Shown here in pieces: positions 16,664-24,506 of a DNA stretch of 46,494 bases. This DNA comes from DASSWB01 sp035705495. Lineage in GTDB: Bacteria; Bacteroidota; Bacteroidia; Flavobacteriales; Flavobacteriaceae. Position 1 is the stretch's first letter. Every line of letters starts with the position of its first letter. The position numbers and the translations under genes are program-made. The notes beneath the pieces were generated by a model, which saw nothing but the letters and a program-made list of their open reading frames with translations, made no database searches and was not told the origin of the DNA. The DNA lies in assembly GCA_035705495.1 (NCBI GenBank), contig DASSWB010000119.1:1-46494 (forward strand), read 5' to 3'.

Positions 16664-17339
16664 AATTGATAAAAACTCCACGTGTTGCCATTTTATCAAT
16701 ATGTCTGGTGTACGGACTTTCAGGATTGTTATCGGGAACCAATTCATCTGAAAGCGCGAAAACACCTCTAATGGATGGAGTAAATTTGAAATAATATAAA
16801 TACAAATCAATTCCGAATCCTAATTCATAATAATAAGTATTGGTTTTCATTCTGAATTGACCTGCGGTGTTATCATCCGGATTTTTTTCATTACTGGAAA
16901 GATTGATCGAAGTTGATACCCCTCCAACGATAAAAGGTTTAATGTTGTTCAATCTTTTTGTTGATACTTTTAAAAGCAACGGAATATGGACGTAAGTCGA
17001 TTTGACCTCGCGGTACGAATCTTCTTCACCTTGAACCAAAGAAATATTCCTGTTTGCAAAAATAACTCCTGGCTCCAATCTCAAATCAAGATAATCATTG
17101 ATCCGCATGTTACCAATGAGACCGACATTGAATCCTCCAACTTTTTCAACTTTTACATCGGTTGTTTGCCGATTATAGTCAAATTTAAAGTCGTAGCTAT
17201 TATAACCTAAAAAATAACCCCAGCTCCATCGCTTTTTGTCGAAATTTTCCTGGTTTAAAATACGCTCTCCGCCCCAAAACTGTGCATTGGCCGCAGAAAA
17301 GTTGAATAAGAATATAATTCCGAAGAAATATTTGCTCAT
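16650..17339 (-). CDS. porT: type IX secretion / gliding motility protein PorT
   Basis: A 229-residue outer-membrane beta-barrel protein with a signal peptide (MSKYFFGIIFLFNFSAANA). It is built of alternating beta strands (SWGYFLGYNSYDFKFDYN, FNVGLIGNMRINDYLDLRLEPG, STYVHIPLLLKVSTKR, YYELGFGIDLYLYYFKFTPSIRG) and ends in VFINFTFQ. It resembles PorT, which is needed for type IX secretion in Bacteroidetes. The ATG at 17339 is chosen over an upstream alternative inside ubiE; only one base lies between the ubiE stop and this ATG. The ubiE-porT pairing is, from memory, common in flavobacteria. A general outer-membrane PorT-family (PF13568-like) assignment would also fit. Confidence 0.85.
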   Translation of the reverse strand: MSKYFFGIIFLFNFSAANAQFWGGERILNQENFDKKRWSWGYFLGYNSYDFKFDYNRQTTDVKVEKVGGFNVGLIGNMRINDYLDLRLEPGVIFANRNISLVQGEEDSYREVKSTYVHIPLLLKVSTKRLNNIKPFIVGGVSTSINLSSNEKNPDDNTAGQFRMKTNTYYYELGFGIDLYLYYFKFTPSIRGVFALSDELVPDNNPESPYTRHIDKMATRGVFINFTFQ

Positions 17340-17340
17340 A

Positions 17341-18072
17341 TTATTTTGAAGCTGAATAAATGGTAGCGACACCAAATGTTTGTGGTTTATCCGTCACATT
17401 AGTAAACCCAATTTTGCTCAAAATATTGTTGAAGTTTTCACCATAGGGAAAAGAAGCCGCACTTTCACTTAAGTAAGCGTACGCACTTTTATCTTTTGAA
17501 AAAAGTTTTCCTATTAAGGGCAAAATATTTCCCGAGTAGAATTTATAACCTTGTTTGAAAGGTGTTTTGGTAGGAACCGAAGTTTCCAAAACCACAAAAG
17601 TCCCATTGGGTTTTAAAACCCGATAAATTTCTGTCAATCCTTTTTCCAGATTTTCAAAATTCCGAACCCCAAAAGCTACCGTAATCGCATCAAAAGTATC
17701 ATTTTCAAAAGGCATTTTTTCAGAATCAGCCTGAATCATTTCGATTTTATCCTGAAGTTTTTTTTCTGCAATTTTTTTTCGTCCCACTTGCAACATGCCT
17801 TCAGAAATATCCAAACCTATTAATTTACTGGCTTCGGTTTGCAAAGCGATATTGATAATTAAATCACCGGTTCCGGTAGCAATATCCAGAACCGATTGTG
17901 GATTATTTTGTTTTATTAAATCGACAACCTTTTTCCTCCATTTTATATCAATTCCGAAGGAAATCACCTTATTTAATCCGTCATAATTTCCTGAAATGGT
18001 ATCGAACATTTGTTCGACCTGCTGCTTTTTGTTAAGTTCGGAATCTTTATATGGAATTACTTTCTTGGCCAT
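17341..18072 (-). CDS. ubiE: demethylmenaquinone methyltransferase
   Basis: A 243-residue SAM-dependent methyltransferase that makes menaquinone from demethylmenaquinone, the last step of quinone synthesis; Bacteroidetes use menaquinone. Family motifs: FDTISGNYDGLNKVISFGIDIKWR, the SAM loop VLDIATGTGDL, GLDISEGMLQVGRKK, QADSEKMPFENDTFDAITVAFGVRNFENL, EIYRVLKPNGTFVVLETS and YLSESAASFP. The ATG at 18072 (MAKKVIPYKDSELNKKQQVE) is chosen over a TTG five codons up because homologues start here. It lies 19 bp after the aminotransferase and directly before porT. Confidence 0.96.
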   Translation of the reverse strand: MAKKVIPYKDSELNKKQQVEQMFDTISGNYDGLNKVISFGIDIKWRKKVVDLIKQNNPQSVLDIATGTGDLIINIALQTEASKLIGLDISEGMLQVGRKKIAEKKLQDKIEMIQADSEKMPFENDTFDAITVAFGVRNFENLEKGLTEIYRVLKPNGTFVVLETSVPTKTPFKQGYKFYSGNILPLIGKLFSKDKSAYAYLSESAASFPYGENFNNILSKIGFTNVTDKPQTFGVATIYSASK

Positions 18073-18091
18073 GTTTTTCAAAATCAAAAAT

Positions 18092-19279
18092 TTAAGAAAC
18101 CGCTTCTTTTATTCTTTTGATGGCTTCGATAATTTCAGCTTCACTCGCAGCATACGAAAATCGGATACAATTGGGATCTCCAAAAGCTTCCCCGGTAACT
18201 GTTGCAACACGAGCTTCCTCCAACAAGAACAATGAAAAATCATTTGCATTCTCTATTTTGTGACCTTTAATGGTTTTTCCGAAGAAATGTGTCACATCAG
18301 GAAAAACATAAAAAGCTCCTTCCGGTTCCGTAACTTTAAATCCGTCAATTTCCTTGATAAGATCCATGATCAATTGTCGGCGTTCCTTGAATTTATCAAC
18401 CATGAATTTAATTGAACTCACGGGAGCTTCAAGCGCTGTAATTACAGCTCTTTGCGCGATAGAATTTGCACCACTCGTTATTTGGCCCTGAAACTTGGTA
18501 CAAGCTTTTGCAATCCATTCCGGAGCGCCCATGTAACCAATTCTCCAACCAGTCATTGCGAACGCTTTCGAAACACCGTTTACGGTAATTACCCGGTCAT
18601 ACATATCGTCAAACTGTGCCATGGACGCATGTTCACCAACAAAATTGATGTGTTCATAAATTTCGTCACTGACCACAAAAATATTCGGATATTTCACCAG
18701 AACATCGGCCAGAGCACGAAGTTCTTCTTTGCTGTAAATCATTCCGCTGGGATTGTTTGGCGAGCTGAACCAGATCATTTTTGTTTTCGGTGTGATTGCA
18801 GCTTCCAGTTGCTCGGGATTTATCTTGAAATCATTCTCAACTGTGGTGGGAACTTCAACCGGAATTCCCTCTGCAAGTTTGATCATATCTGAATAACTCA
18901 CCCAATACGGACAGGGCAAAATAACTTCATCTCCAGGATTCAGCATTACCATGGCAACGTTTGCCAGTGCTTGTTTTGCTCCTGTGGACACAACAATTTG
19001 CGATCTTTTATAATCTAAATTATTGTCCCTTTTGAATTTTAGGGTAATTGCATCCTTGAGCTCTACATAACCGTCCACGGGCGTATACTGACTGTAATTT
19101 TCGTGGATTGCTTTTACGGCGGCTTCTTTGATAAAATCCGGCGTAAAAAAATCTGGCTCTCCTAAACTTAAACCAATAATGTCTTTGCCTTCCGCTCTTA
19201 ATTCCCTTGCTTTTGCAGCCATGGCCAAAGTTTGGGAAACGGCCATGTTAATAATCCTGTCTGATAAATGTTGTTTCAT
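18092..19279 (-). CDS. PLP-dependent aspartate aminotransferase (class I)
   Basis: A 395-residue fold-type I aminotransferase, probably aspartate:2-oxoglutarate. Signature segments: LSLGEPDFFTPDFI, VSTGAKQALANVAMVMLNPGDEVI, CPYWVSYSDM, the SSPNNPSGMIYS turn, the cofactor aspartate in VVSDEIYEHI, the PLP lysine in VNGVSKAFAMTGWRIGYMG, and the carboxylate-binding Arg in CIRFSYAAS. Substrate preference is inferred from closeness to the AspAT Ib group; a related keto acid is possible. It follows the desaturase by 9 bp and precedes ubiE, within a four-gene operon. Confidence 0.93.
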   Translation of the reverse strand: MKQHLSDRIINMAVSQTLAMAAKARELRAEGKDIIGLSLGEPDFFTPDFIKEAAVKAIHENYSQYTPVDGYVELKDAITLKFKRDNNLDYKRSQIVVSTGAKQALANVAMVMLNPGDEVILPCPYWVSYSDMIKLAEGIPVEVPTTVENDFKINPEQLEAAITPKTKMIWFSSPNNPSGMIYSKEELRALADVLVKYPNIFVVSDEIYEHINFVGEHASMAQFDDMYDRVITVNGVSKAFAMTGWRIGYMGAPEWIAKACTKFQGQITSGANSIAQRAVITALEAPVSSIKFMVDKFKERRQLIMDLIKEIDGFKVTEPEGAFYVFPDVTHFFGKTIKGHKIENANDFSLFLLEEARVATVTGEAFGDPNCIRFSYAASEAEIIEAIKRIKEAVS

Positions 19280-19288
19280 GAGAAAATC

Positions 19289-20389
19289 TTAAGCTGAAAT
19301 AGCGGGTTTTGCACCCATTTCTTTTAGATACTGAAAGTGCGCAATAATGGCGGCCCTTGTCGTTTTGTATTCGTTATAAGGCAAATTGCATTCTCTTGCA
19401 GTCTGTTTTACAATTTCTGATATTTTGGTGTAGTGAATATGACTGATATTGGGGAAAATATGATGCTCCACCTGATGATTCAATCCTCCTGTAAACCAAT
19501 TCACGATTTTATTTTTTGTTGAAAAATTCACTGTGGTGAACAATTGATGGATTGCCCAAGTATTTTTCATGGATCCCGTTTCATCGGGAAGTGGCATTTC
19601 TGTTTCTTTTACCACGTGTGCCAATTGAAATACGATGCTTAAAATCAGTCCGGCGGTATAATGCATTACAAAGAAACCTATTAAAACTTTCCACCAGGCA
19701 ATTGAAAGAAACAACATTGGAATCACGATCCAGATGGATACATAAATCAATTTGGAAATTGCCAAAATACTCCATTGGGTTACCGGATTTGGTAATTTGC
19801 CATAAGCGAGTTTACGGGAAAGATAATTTTTCGTTTGCTTAAAATCAGTGGTCAATGCCCAATTGAAAGTCAAGAGTCCGTATAGAAAAACGGAGTAATA
19901 ATGTTGAAATTTGTGAAATTTATACCACTTGGAATGTTTTGAAAAACGGATAATCCTTCCAGCATCCAAATCTTCGTCATGACCGTGAATGTTCGTATAG
20001 GTATGATGCAAAACGTTGTGCTGCACTTGCCAGTTGTAAACATTTCCGGCCAAAATATAAATGGTTCCACCCATAAATTTATTCACCCACTTTTTTGAGG
20101 AATAGGAACCGTGGTTTCCATCATGCATAATATTCATTCCAACCCCCGCCATTCCGGCTCCCATAACGATGGTCAACAGAAGCATCCACCATTGAGAAAT
20201 ATCGAGTGTCAGAATTAGAAAGTACGGCGTGAGGAAAAGGGAAAACATCACGATCGTTTTGATGTGCAATTGCCAGTTTCCCGTCCGGCGAATATTATTT
20301 TCCTTGAAGTAACTATTGACTCTACTATTGAGGGTTTTAAAGAATTTTGTGGAATCAATTCTGGAAAAACGTATGGTATTTGGATTCAT
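19289..20389 (-). CDS. membrane fatty acid desaturase (acyl-lipid / acyl-CoA type)
   Basis: A 366-residue di-iron desaturase that inserts a double bond into acyl chains of membrane lipids or acyl-CoA. The three histidine boxes are clear: HDGNH, HNVLHHTYTN (HxxHH) and HQVEHH, the last with the leading Gln seen in front-end desaturases. Four hydrophobic helices lie in pairs at about residues 45-90 and 210-250. The ATG at 20389 is chosen: the TTG seven codons upstream lies inside the TACATTTG -7 box (20415-20408), so it should not be transcribed. It is the first gene of the desaturase-aminotransferase-ubiE-porT operon. Confidence 0.93.
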   Translation of the reverse strand: MNPNTIRFSRIDSTKFFKTLNSRVNSYFKENNIRRTGNWQLHIKTIVMFSLFLTPYFLILTLDISQWWMLLLTIVMGAGMAGVGMNIMHDGNHGSYSSKKWVNKFMGGTIYILAGNVYNWQVQHNVLHHTYTNIHGHDEDLDAGRIIRFSKHSKWYKFHKFQHYYSVFLYGLLTFNWALTTDFKQTKNYLSRKLAYGKLPNPVTQWSILAISKLIYVSIWIVIPMLFLSIAWWKVLIGFFVMHYTAGLILSIVFQLAHVVKETEMPLPDETGSMKNTWAIHQLFTTVNFSTKNKIVNWFTGGLNHQVEHHIFPNISHIHYTKISEIVKQTARECNLPYNEYKTTRAAIIAHFQYLKEMGAKPAISA

Positions 20390-20407
20390 TCTTTTATAAA
20401 TTGTTTG

Positions 20408-20415
20408 CAAATGTA
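20408..20415 (-). promoter_or_regulatory. -7 box of the desaturase-ubiE-porT operon
   Basis: TACATTTG on the minus strand matches TAnnTTTG. The predicted leader to the ATG is about 13 nt. The -33 element is not obvious. Its position excludes the upstream TTG as a start codon. Confidence 0.6.
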
Positions 20416-20469
20416 GTTAGATAAAATTCTTTCATGCAGCTTAAACATAGAAATTAACGTGCCAAGTCT

Positions 20470-20477
20470 TACTTTTG
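20470..20477 (+). promoter_or_regulatory. rsmG -7 promoter box
   Basis: TACTTTTG on the plus strand matches TAnnTTTG. It lies between the possible GTG start at 20459 and the TTG start at 20495, which favours the latter with a leader of about 11 nt. Confidence 0.55.
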
Positions 20478-20494
20478 CAATAAATTTAAAAACA

Positions 20495-21124
20495 TTGGAA
20501 TTAATAAAAAAATATTTCACAGAACTTAATGATTCTCAAATTGAGCAGTTTAGCGCCTTGCAGGAATTATACAAAGACTGGAATTTAAAAATAAACGTCG
20601 TATCGAGAAAAGATATTGACGAACTTTATTTACGGCATGTTCTACATTCATTGGGAATAGCAAAAATTCAAGCCTTTAAACCGGGTGCAAAGATTTTGGA
20701 TGTAGGAACCGGTGGCGGATTCCCAGGTATACCTTTGGCGATTTTATTTCCGGAAACTGAATTTCATTTGGTTGATTCAATCGGTAAGAAAATAAAGGTT
20801 GTTGATGAGGTTGTGGCAGGTTTAGGTTTAAAAAATGTGAAATCAACCAATGGAAGAGTCGAAGACGTGAAAGGCCAATACGATTTTATTGTGAGCCGTG
20901 CGGTAGCAGTAATGCCCACTTTCGTTTTTTGGGTTAAAGGAAAAATCGCAAAAACCTCTCAACATGAACTTAGAAATGGGATTCTTTACTTAAAAGGCGG
21001 GGATTTATCCGAAGAACTCGCAGAATACAAAACGGCGCAAGTCTATGATTTGAAAAATTATTTTGAAGAAGAATTTTTTGAAACCAAAAAAGTGGTGTAT
21101 TTACCAATGAAATATAAATCCTAG
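20495..21124 (+). CDS. rsmG: 16S rRNA (guanine527-N7)-methyltransferase
   Basis: A 209-residue SAM-dependent methyltransferase that forms m7G527 in 16S rRNA; its loss gives low-level streptomycin resistance in other bacteria. Motifs: LYKDWNLKINVVSRKDIDELYLRHVLHSL, the SAM loop ILDVGTGGGFPGIPLAI, FHLVDSIGKKIKVVDEV, NGRVEDVKGQYDFIVSRAVA, and ILYLKGGDL. TTG at 20495 (MELIKKYFTEL) is chosen because homologues start here and because the -7 box overlaps the longer alternative from GTG 20459, which would add 12 residues. It is divergent from the desaturase operon and ends at a shared bidirectional terminator. Confidence 0.94.
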   Translation: MELIKKYFTELNDSQIEQFSALQELYKDWNLKINVVSRKDIDELYLRHVLHSLGIAKIQAFKPGAKILDVGTGGGFPGIPLAILFPETEFHLVDSIGKKIKVVDEVVAGLGLKNVKSTNGRVEDVKGQYDFIVSRAVAVMPTFVFWVKGKIAKTSQHELRNGILYLKGGDLSEELAEYKTAQVYDLKNYFEEEFFETKKVVYLPMKYKS

Positions 21125-21178
21125 ACACAACATCTTCCGATTTAGTCAACAAAAAAAATCAAAAGGCAAATTTGTCAT

Positions 21179-21217
21179 AAAAAAAAGCCTTGGTTCAAGA
21201 TAAACCGAGGCTTTTTA
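21179..21217. terminator. bidirectional terminator between rsmG and the convergent dehydrogenase gene
   Basis: A 14-bp stem with one G-T pair (AAAAAGCCTTGGTT at 21182-21195 with AACCGAGGCTTTTT at 21203-21216) has an A-run on the left and a T-run on the right, so it can act on both strands between the converging genes. Confidence 0.9.
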
Positions 21218-21239
21218 AATATTAAAAGATTACCTAAAA

Positions 21240-22871
21240 TTAATCTTCCCCCAAAAATGGATATCGATAATCCACTGGTGTCACGAAAGTTTCTTTAATA
21301 GTTCTTGGAGAAACCCAACGCAACAAATTGAGATAAGAACCTGCTTTGTCATTTGTTCCGCTTGCTCTTGCCCCACCAAAAGGTTGTTGACCAACAACAG
21401 CACCCGTAGGTTTGTCATTGATATAAAAATTCCCCGCAGCATTAATCAAAGTCTTCGTAGCTTCAACAGCCGCGTAACGATCCTTAGATAAAATAGCGCC
21501 AGTCAACGCATATTCACTTGTTTCATCAACAAGTTTCAAGGTTTCATGCCATTGATCATCTTCATAAACGTACGCAGTAACAACAGGTCCGAACAATTCG
21601 GTTTCCATTGTTTTATAATGCGGATTTGTTGTTTCAATTACTGTTGGCTGAATAAAATAGCCTTTGGATTTATCGTAGTTTCCACCTGCAATAATTTCTG
21701 CATCAGCATCTTCTTTTGCTTGGTCTATATAACTTGCAAGTTTATCAAAAGAATTTTCATGGATTACAGCAGTAATGAAATTGCCCATGTCTTCCGGAGA
21801 ACCCATTTTAAAAGAATCCACATCTGCAATCACAAAACCTTTGATGTCTTCCCATAAACTTTGTGGCACATAAACTCTTGATGCAGCACTACACTTCTGT
21901 CCTTGGAATTCAAATGCACCTCTTGAAATAGCGGTAGCCACTTGTTTAGCATCAGCGGAAGGATGGGCAACAATAAAGTCTTTTCCTCCTGTTTCACCAA
22001 CTATTCTAGGGTAAGTTCTGTAGTTATGGATATTATTTCCGATTTTAGACCAAATACTTTGAAAAACAGTTGTACTACCTGTAAAGTGAATTCCTGCAAA
22101 GTCTCTACTAGCCAAAACAGTATCGGTAATCATCGCGGCATCACCCATTACCATGTTTATAACACCTGCAGGCACTCCTGCTTCTTCGAAAACCTCCATA
22201 ATTACCTGCGCTGAATACACTTGGCTGAAACTTGGTTTCCAAACCACGGTGTTCCCCATTAAAGCAGCGCTGGCAGGTAAATTTCCAGCAATCGCCGTGA
22301 AATTAAAAGGAGTTACGGCATATACGAATCCTTCCAAAGGTCTATATTCCAAACGGTTCCATGCACCAGAAGTTGATTCAGGTTGATCTGCGTATATCTG
22401 AGCCATATACTGCACATTAAACCTTAAAAAATCGATGAGTTCACAAGCCGAATCAATTTCTGCTTGATAAATATTTTTAGACTGCCCAAGCATTGTGGCA
22501 GCATTGATCTTTGCACGATACGGACCTGCGATAAGTTCAGCGGCCCTTAAAAAAATGGAAGCGCGTTGTTCCCACGGCATATCAACCCACTGATGGGAAG
22601 CCTCCAAGCAAGCCTCTATTGCTCTTTCCACATGTTTTTTCTCCGCTTTGTGATAAAATCCAAGTGTGTGCTTGTGATCGTGTGGCGGATGCATCGTGGC
22701 AGTATTTCCTGTTTTGACTTTTTCTGATCCAATATATAACGGAACTTCAACTTCCGATTTGTACATTTCTTTATAAACCCTCAAAACCTCTTCCCTCTCT
22801 GGAGTTCCTTTCGCATAAGTTTTTACCGGTTCATTGACTGCAACCGGAACTTTATAAAATCCTTTACCCAT
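21240..22871 (-). CDS. pruA: 1-pyrroline-5-carboxylate (L-glutamate gamma-semialdehyde) dehydrogenase
   Basis: A 543-residue NAD-dependent aldehyde dehydrogenase that oxidises L-glutamate gamma-semialdehyde to glutamate, the second step of proline catabolism. The N-terminus MGKGFYKVPVAVNEPVKTYAKGTPER is typical of the single-function P5C dehydrogenase. Seen: the cofactor segment WKPSFSQVYSAQ, FTGSTTVFQSIW, the general base in RIVGETGGKDFI, the catalytic Cys in GQKCSAASRVY, and ELFGPVVTAYVY. No proline dehydrogenase is fused or adjacent in this window. A TACCTTTG -7 box lies 36 bp upstream; the gene is transcribed alone. Confidence 0.95.
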   Translation of the reverse strand: MGKGFYKVPVAVNEPVKTYAKGTPEREEVLRVYKEMYKSEVEVPLYIGSEKVKTGNTATMHPPHDHKHTLGFYHKAEKKHVERAIEACLEASHQWVDMPWEQRASIFLRAAELIAGPYRAKINAATMLGQSKNIYQAEIDSACELIDFLRFNVQYMAQIYADQPESTSGAWNRLEYRPLEGFVYAVTPFNFTAIAGNLPASAALMGNTVVWKPSFSQVYSAQVIMEVFEEAGVPAGVINMVMGDAAMITDTVLASRDFAGIHFTGSTTVFQSIWSKIGNNIHNYRTYPRIVGETGGKDFIVAHPSADAKQVATAISRGAFEFQGQKCSAASRVYVPQSLWEDIKGFVIADVDSFKMGSPEDMGNFITAVIHENSFDKLASYIDQAKEDADAEIIAGGNYDKSKGYFIQPTVIETTNPHYKTMETELFGPVVTAYVYEDDQWHETLKLVDETSEYALTGAILSKDRYAAVEATKTLINAAGNFYINDKPTGAVVGQQPFGGARASGTNDKAGSYLNLLRWVSPRTIKETFVTPVDYRYPFLGED

Positions 22872-22906
22872 AATTTAATTGATTTTCTATTTTAAAAAAA
22901 GCTTGA

Positions 22907-22914
22907 CAAAGGTA
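22907..22914 (-). promoter_or_regulatory. pruA -7 promoter box
   Basis: TACCTTTG on the minus strand, 36 bp before the pruA ATG, matches TAnnTTTG. The -33 TTG is not evident. Confidence 0.5.
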
Positions 22915-23047
22915 AAAAAATTATAGGACTTTGCCTCTATTTTGCTCCAGACGGATTTTTGCGTAAAACGAGAAAAATATATGTTCTTTTGACCGTCTCC
23001 AATGGACAATAAAGGGTATAAATCAAGATATTGAAGCCCGAAAAAAT

Positions 23048-23076
23048 TTGATAATTCAAAAATTAGTTTAAATTTG
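23048..23076 (+). promoter_or_regulatory. promoter of the small acidic lipoprotein genes
   Basis: TTG at 23048-23050, an 18-bp spacer, then TAAATTTG at 23069-23076: both elements of the Bacteroidetes -33/-7 consensus. The predicted start is about 20 nt before the ATG. Confidence 0.7.
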
Positions 23077-23101
23077 TTGTATTAACCAAATAATCAAAAA
23101 A

Positions 23102-23338
23102 ATGAAAAAATTAGTTTTAGGAGCAGTACTTGCTGTATTTACCCTTTCTATTTATTCTTGTAGAGAAACAAATTCCGAAGAAACAACTGTTGAAACCGTT
23201 GAAGACGACTTGGACGCTGAAATGGAAGAAATGGGAGATGAAATGGAAGAAATGGGCAATGACATAGAAGAAGGTGCTGAAGAAGTTGGAAATGAAATAG
23301 ATGCCGAAGTTGAAATTGACGACAACGACGGGTTATAA
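23102..23338 (+). CDS. small acidic lipoprotein, copy 1
   Basis: A 78-residue protein: MKKLVLGAVLAVFTLSIYSC is a lipoprotein signal with the lipobox Cys at residue 20. The remainder is almost all Glu, Asp, Met and Gly in heptad-like repeats (EEMGDEMEEMG, then NDIEEGAEEVGNEID), predicting a highly acidic helix. It is a paralogue of the next gene, with the same signal peptide design and the core (E)DIE-x3-EVG. Function unknown; similar short acidic lipoproteins occur in many Bacteroidetes. It has its own promoter and terminator. Confidence 0.8.
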   Translation: MKKLVLGAVLAVFTLSIYSCRETNSEETTVETVEDDLDAEMEEMGDEMEEMGNDIEEGAEEVGNEIDAEVEIDDNDGL

Positions 23339-23365
23339 TTATTATTTCCACAGAAAAAACAAAAT

Positions 23366-23388
23366 CCGCTCAATCGAGCGGTTTTTTT
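23366..23388 (+). terminator. terminator after acidic lipoprotein copy 1
   Basis: CCGCTC (23366-23371) pairs with GAGCGG (23376-23381), 4-nt loop, followed by seven T. Confidence 0.88.
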
Positions 23389-23408
23389 AACTTTAAAAAT
23401 AAACAATT

Positions 23409-23651
23409 ATGAAAAAAATATTTTTAAGTTTATTGGCATTAACATTTACATTGTCAATTTTCTCTTGTCGGGAATCTACAGGAGAGAAAACCGAGGAAGC
23501 TATTGAAGCAATAGGTGAAGATATTGAGGACAACGCCCGAGAGGTTGGAGAAGAAATAGAAGAAGGTGCAGAAAATCTTGAACAGGAAATCGATGAAGAA
23601 ATTCATGAAGATGACGGCGTCCATATTGAGCACGAAGAAGATTCAATTTAA
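23409..23651 (+). CDS. small acidic lipoprotein, copy 2
   Basis: An 80-residue paralogue of copy 1. The signal peptide is MKKIFLSLLALTFTLSIFSC, followed by RES as in copy 1 (RET). The mature part is an acidic amphipathic helix with repeated EEIEEGAENLEQEIDEEI-type heptads and a His-containing tail. It starts 20 bp after the first gene's terminator T-run and has a terminator of its own; no TAnnTTTG box is visible in the gap, so it may be transcribed by read-through. Function unknown. Confidence 0.8.
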   Translation: MKKIFLSLLALTFTLSIFSCRESTGEKTEEAIEAIGEDIEDNAREVGEEIEEGAENLEQEIDEEIHEDDGVHIEHEEDSI

Positions 23652-23673
23652 AATCACTTGAAATGTAAAAAGA

Positions 23674-23699
23674 GCTGCCTTGGGCAGCTTTTTTATTTT
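23674..23699 (+). terminator. terminator after acidic lipoprotein copy 2
   Basis: AGCTGCC (23674-23680) pairs with GGCAGCT (23684-23690), 3-nt loop, followed by TTTTTATTTT. Confidence 0.88.
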
Positions 23700-23815
23700 G
23701 TAATAAAACCAACTATTTATTAAAGTTATTTTCTTGCAGACTTCCAGTGTCATTAACGACACCGATTTTTAGCGAAATGATTTTAAAATAAACGTCGAAT
23801 GTAATCTAGATCACA

Positions 23816-23844
23816 TTGTAATCATTTTTTGGGTTTTAAATTTG
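23816..23844 (+). promoter_or_regulatory. promoter of the thioredoxin-like gene
   Basis: TTG at 23816-23818, an 18-bp spacer, then TAAATTTG at 23837-23844: the same -33/-7 pair and spacing as the promoter at 23048-23076. The leader is about 40 nt. Confidence 0.7.
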
Positions 23845-23890
23845 CAGCGGAAACAAATCCACGGAAACAGAAAAACCAAAATAAATCAAC

Positions 23891-24442
23891 ATGAATTACG
23901 CAGCTTATAAAAATTTGTTCGAAGCTATATTGAACAGCGAAAATCCGCCATCACCTTATGATCAAGCCGAATATATTGTTTACACGAAAATGAATTTCTC
24001 GCGCATGAAGCGTTGGGAGAAAACGATGAAATTGGATGAAGAACTGGTTAACAAACTAAAAAATTTAGACCAAAAGCAACATTGGATTATTATAGTGGAA
24101 CCATGGTGTGGTGACGCCGCCCATATTTTACCTTTTTTGGTGAATTTGGCAGAAACAAGTGAAAACATCACTTATGATCTTCAATTGCGGGACAGCGAAC
24201 CATTTCTCATCAATTCATACTTGACAAACGGTGGCAAAAGTATTCCGAAACTCATTGCACGTGATGAAAACGGAAATGATATTTTCACTTGGGGACCACG
24301 ACCCGAAAAAGCGCAAGTACTGATGCAAATGCTCAAGGAAGCGGATGCGGAATTTGAGAAAATAAAACTGGAATTGCAAACTTGGTACAATAAAGACAAA
24401 GGCAAATCTTTGTTCTTGGAGTTGTTGGAGTTTTACAAGTAG
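23891..24442 (+). CDS. thioredoxin-fold protein with a single active-site Cys (Thioredoxin_9-like)
   Basis: A 183-residue cytoplasmic protein with a helical N-terminal extension (residues 1-60), then a thioredoxin fold: beta strand WIIIVEPWCGDAAH, helix HILPFLVNLAE, strand LRDSEPF, and the cis-proline segment GGKSIPKLIARDENG. The active site WCGDA has one cysteine instead of CxxC, so classical dithiol reduction is unlikely; a role in monothiol chemistry or binding is inferred. The family is common in Bacteroidetes as a stand-alone gene. It has its own promoter and a terminator shared with the converging neighbour. Confidence 0.85.
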   Translation: MNYAAYKNLFEAILNSENPPSPYDQAEYIVYTKMNFSRMKRWEKTMKLDEELVNKLKNLDQKQHWIIIVEPWCGDAAHILPFLVNLAETSENITYDLQLRDSEPFLINSYLTNGGKSIPKLIARDENGNDIFTWGPRPEKAQVLMQMLKEADAEFEKIKLELQTWYNKDKGKSLFLELLEFYK

Positions 24443-24456
24443 AAAAATTGGTAATC

Positions 24457-24488
24457 AAAAAAATGCCGCTTAGAAGCGGCATTTTTTC
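24457..24488. terminator. bidirectional terminator
   Basis: ATGCCGCT (24463-24470) pairs with AGCGGCAT (24475-24482), extended by an A-run and T-run on the two sides. It lies between the converging genes ending at 24442 and 24507. Confidence 0.9.
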
Positions 24489-24506
24489 AACTTTAAAAAG
24501 TTTCGT

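Noticed and set aside
20459..20494. GTG start giving a 12-residue longer RsmG
   Set aside because: The -7 box at 20470-20477 lies downstream of the GTG, and the extra residues are not part of the family's N-terminus.
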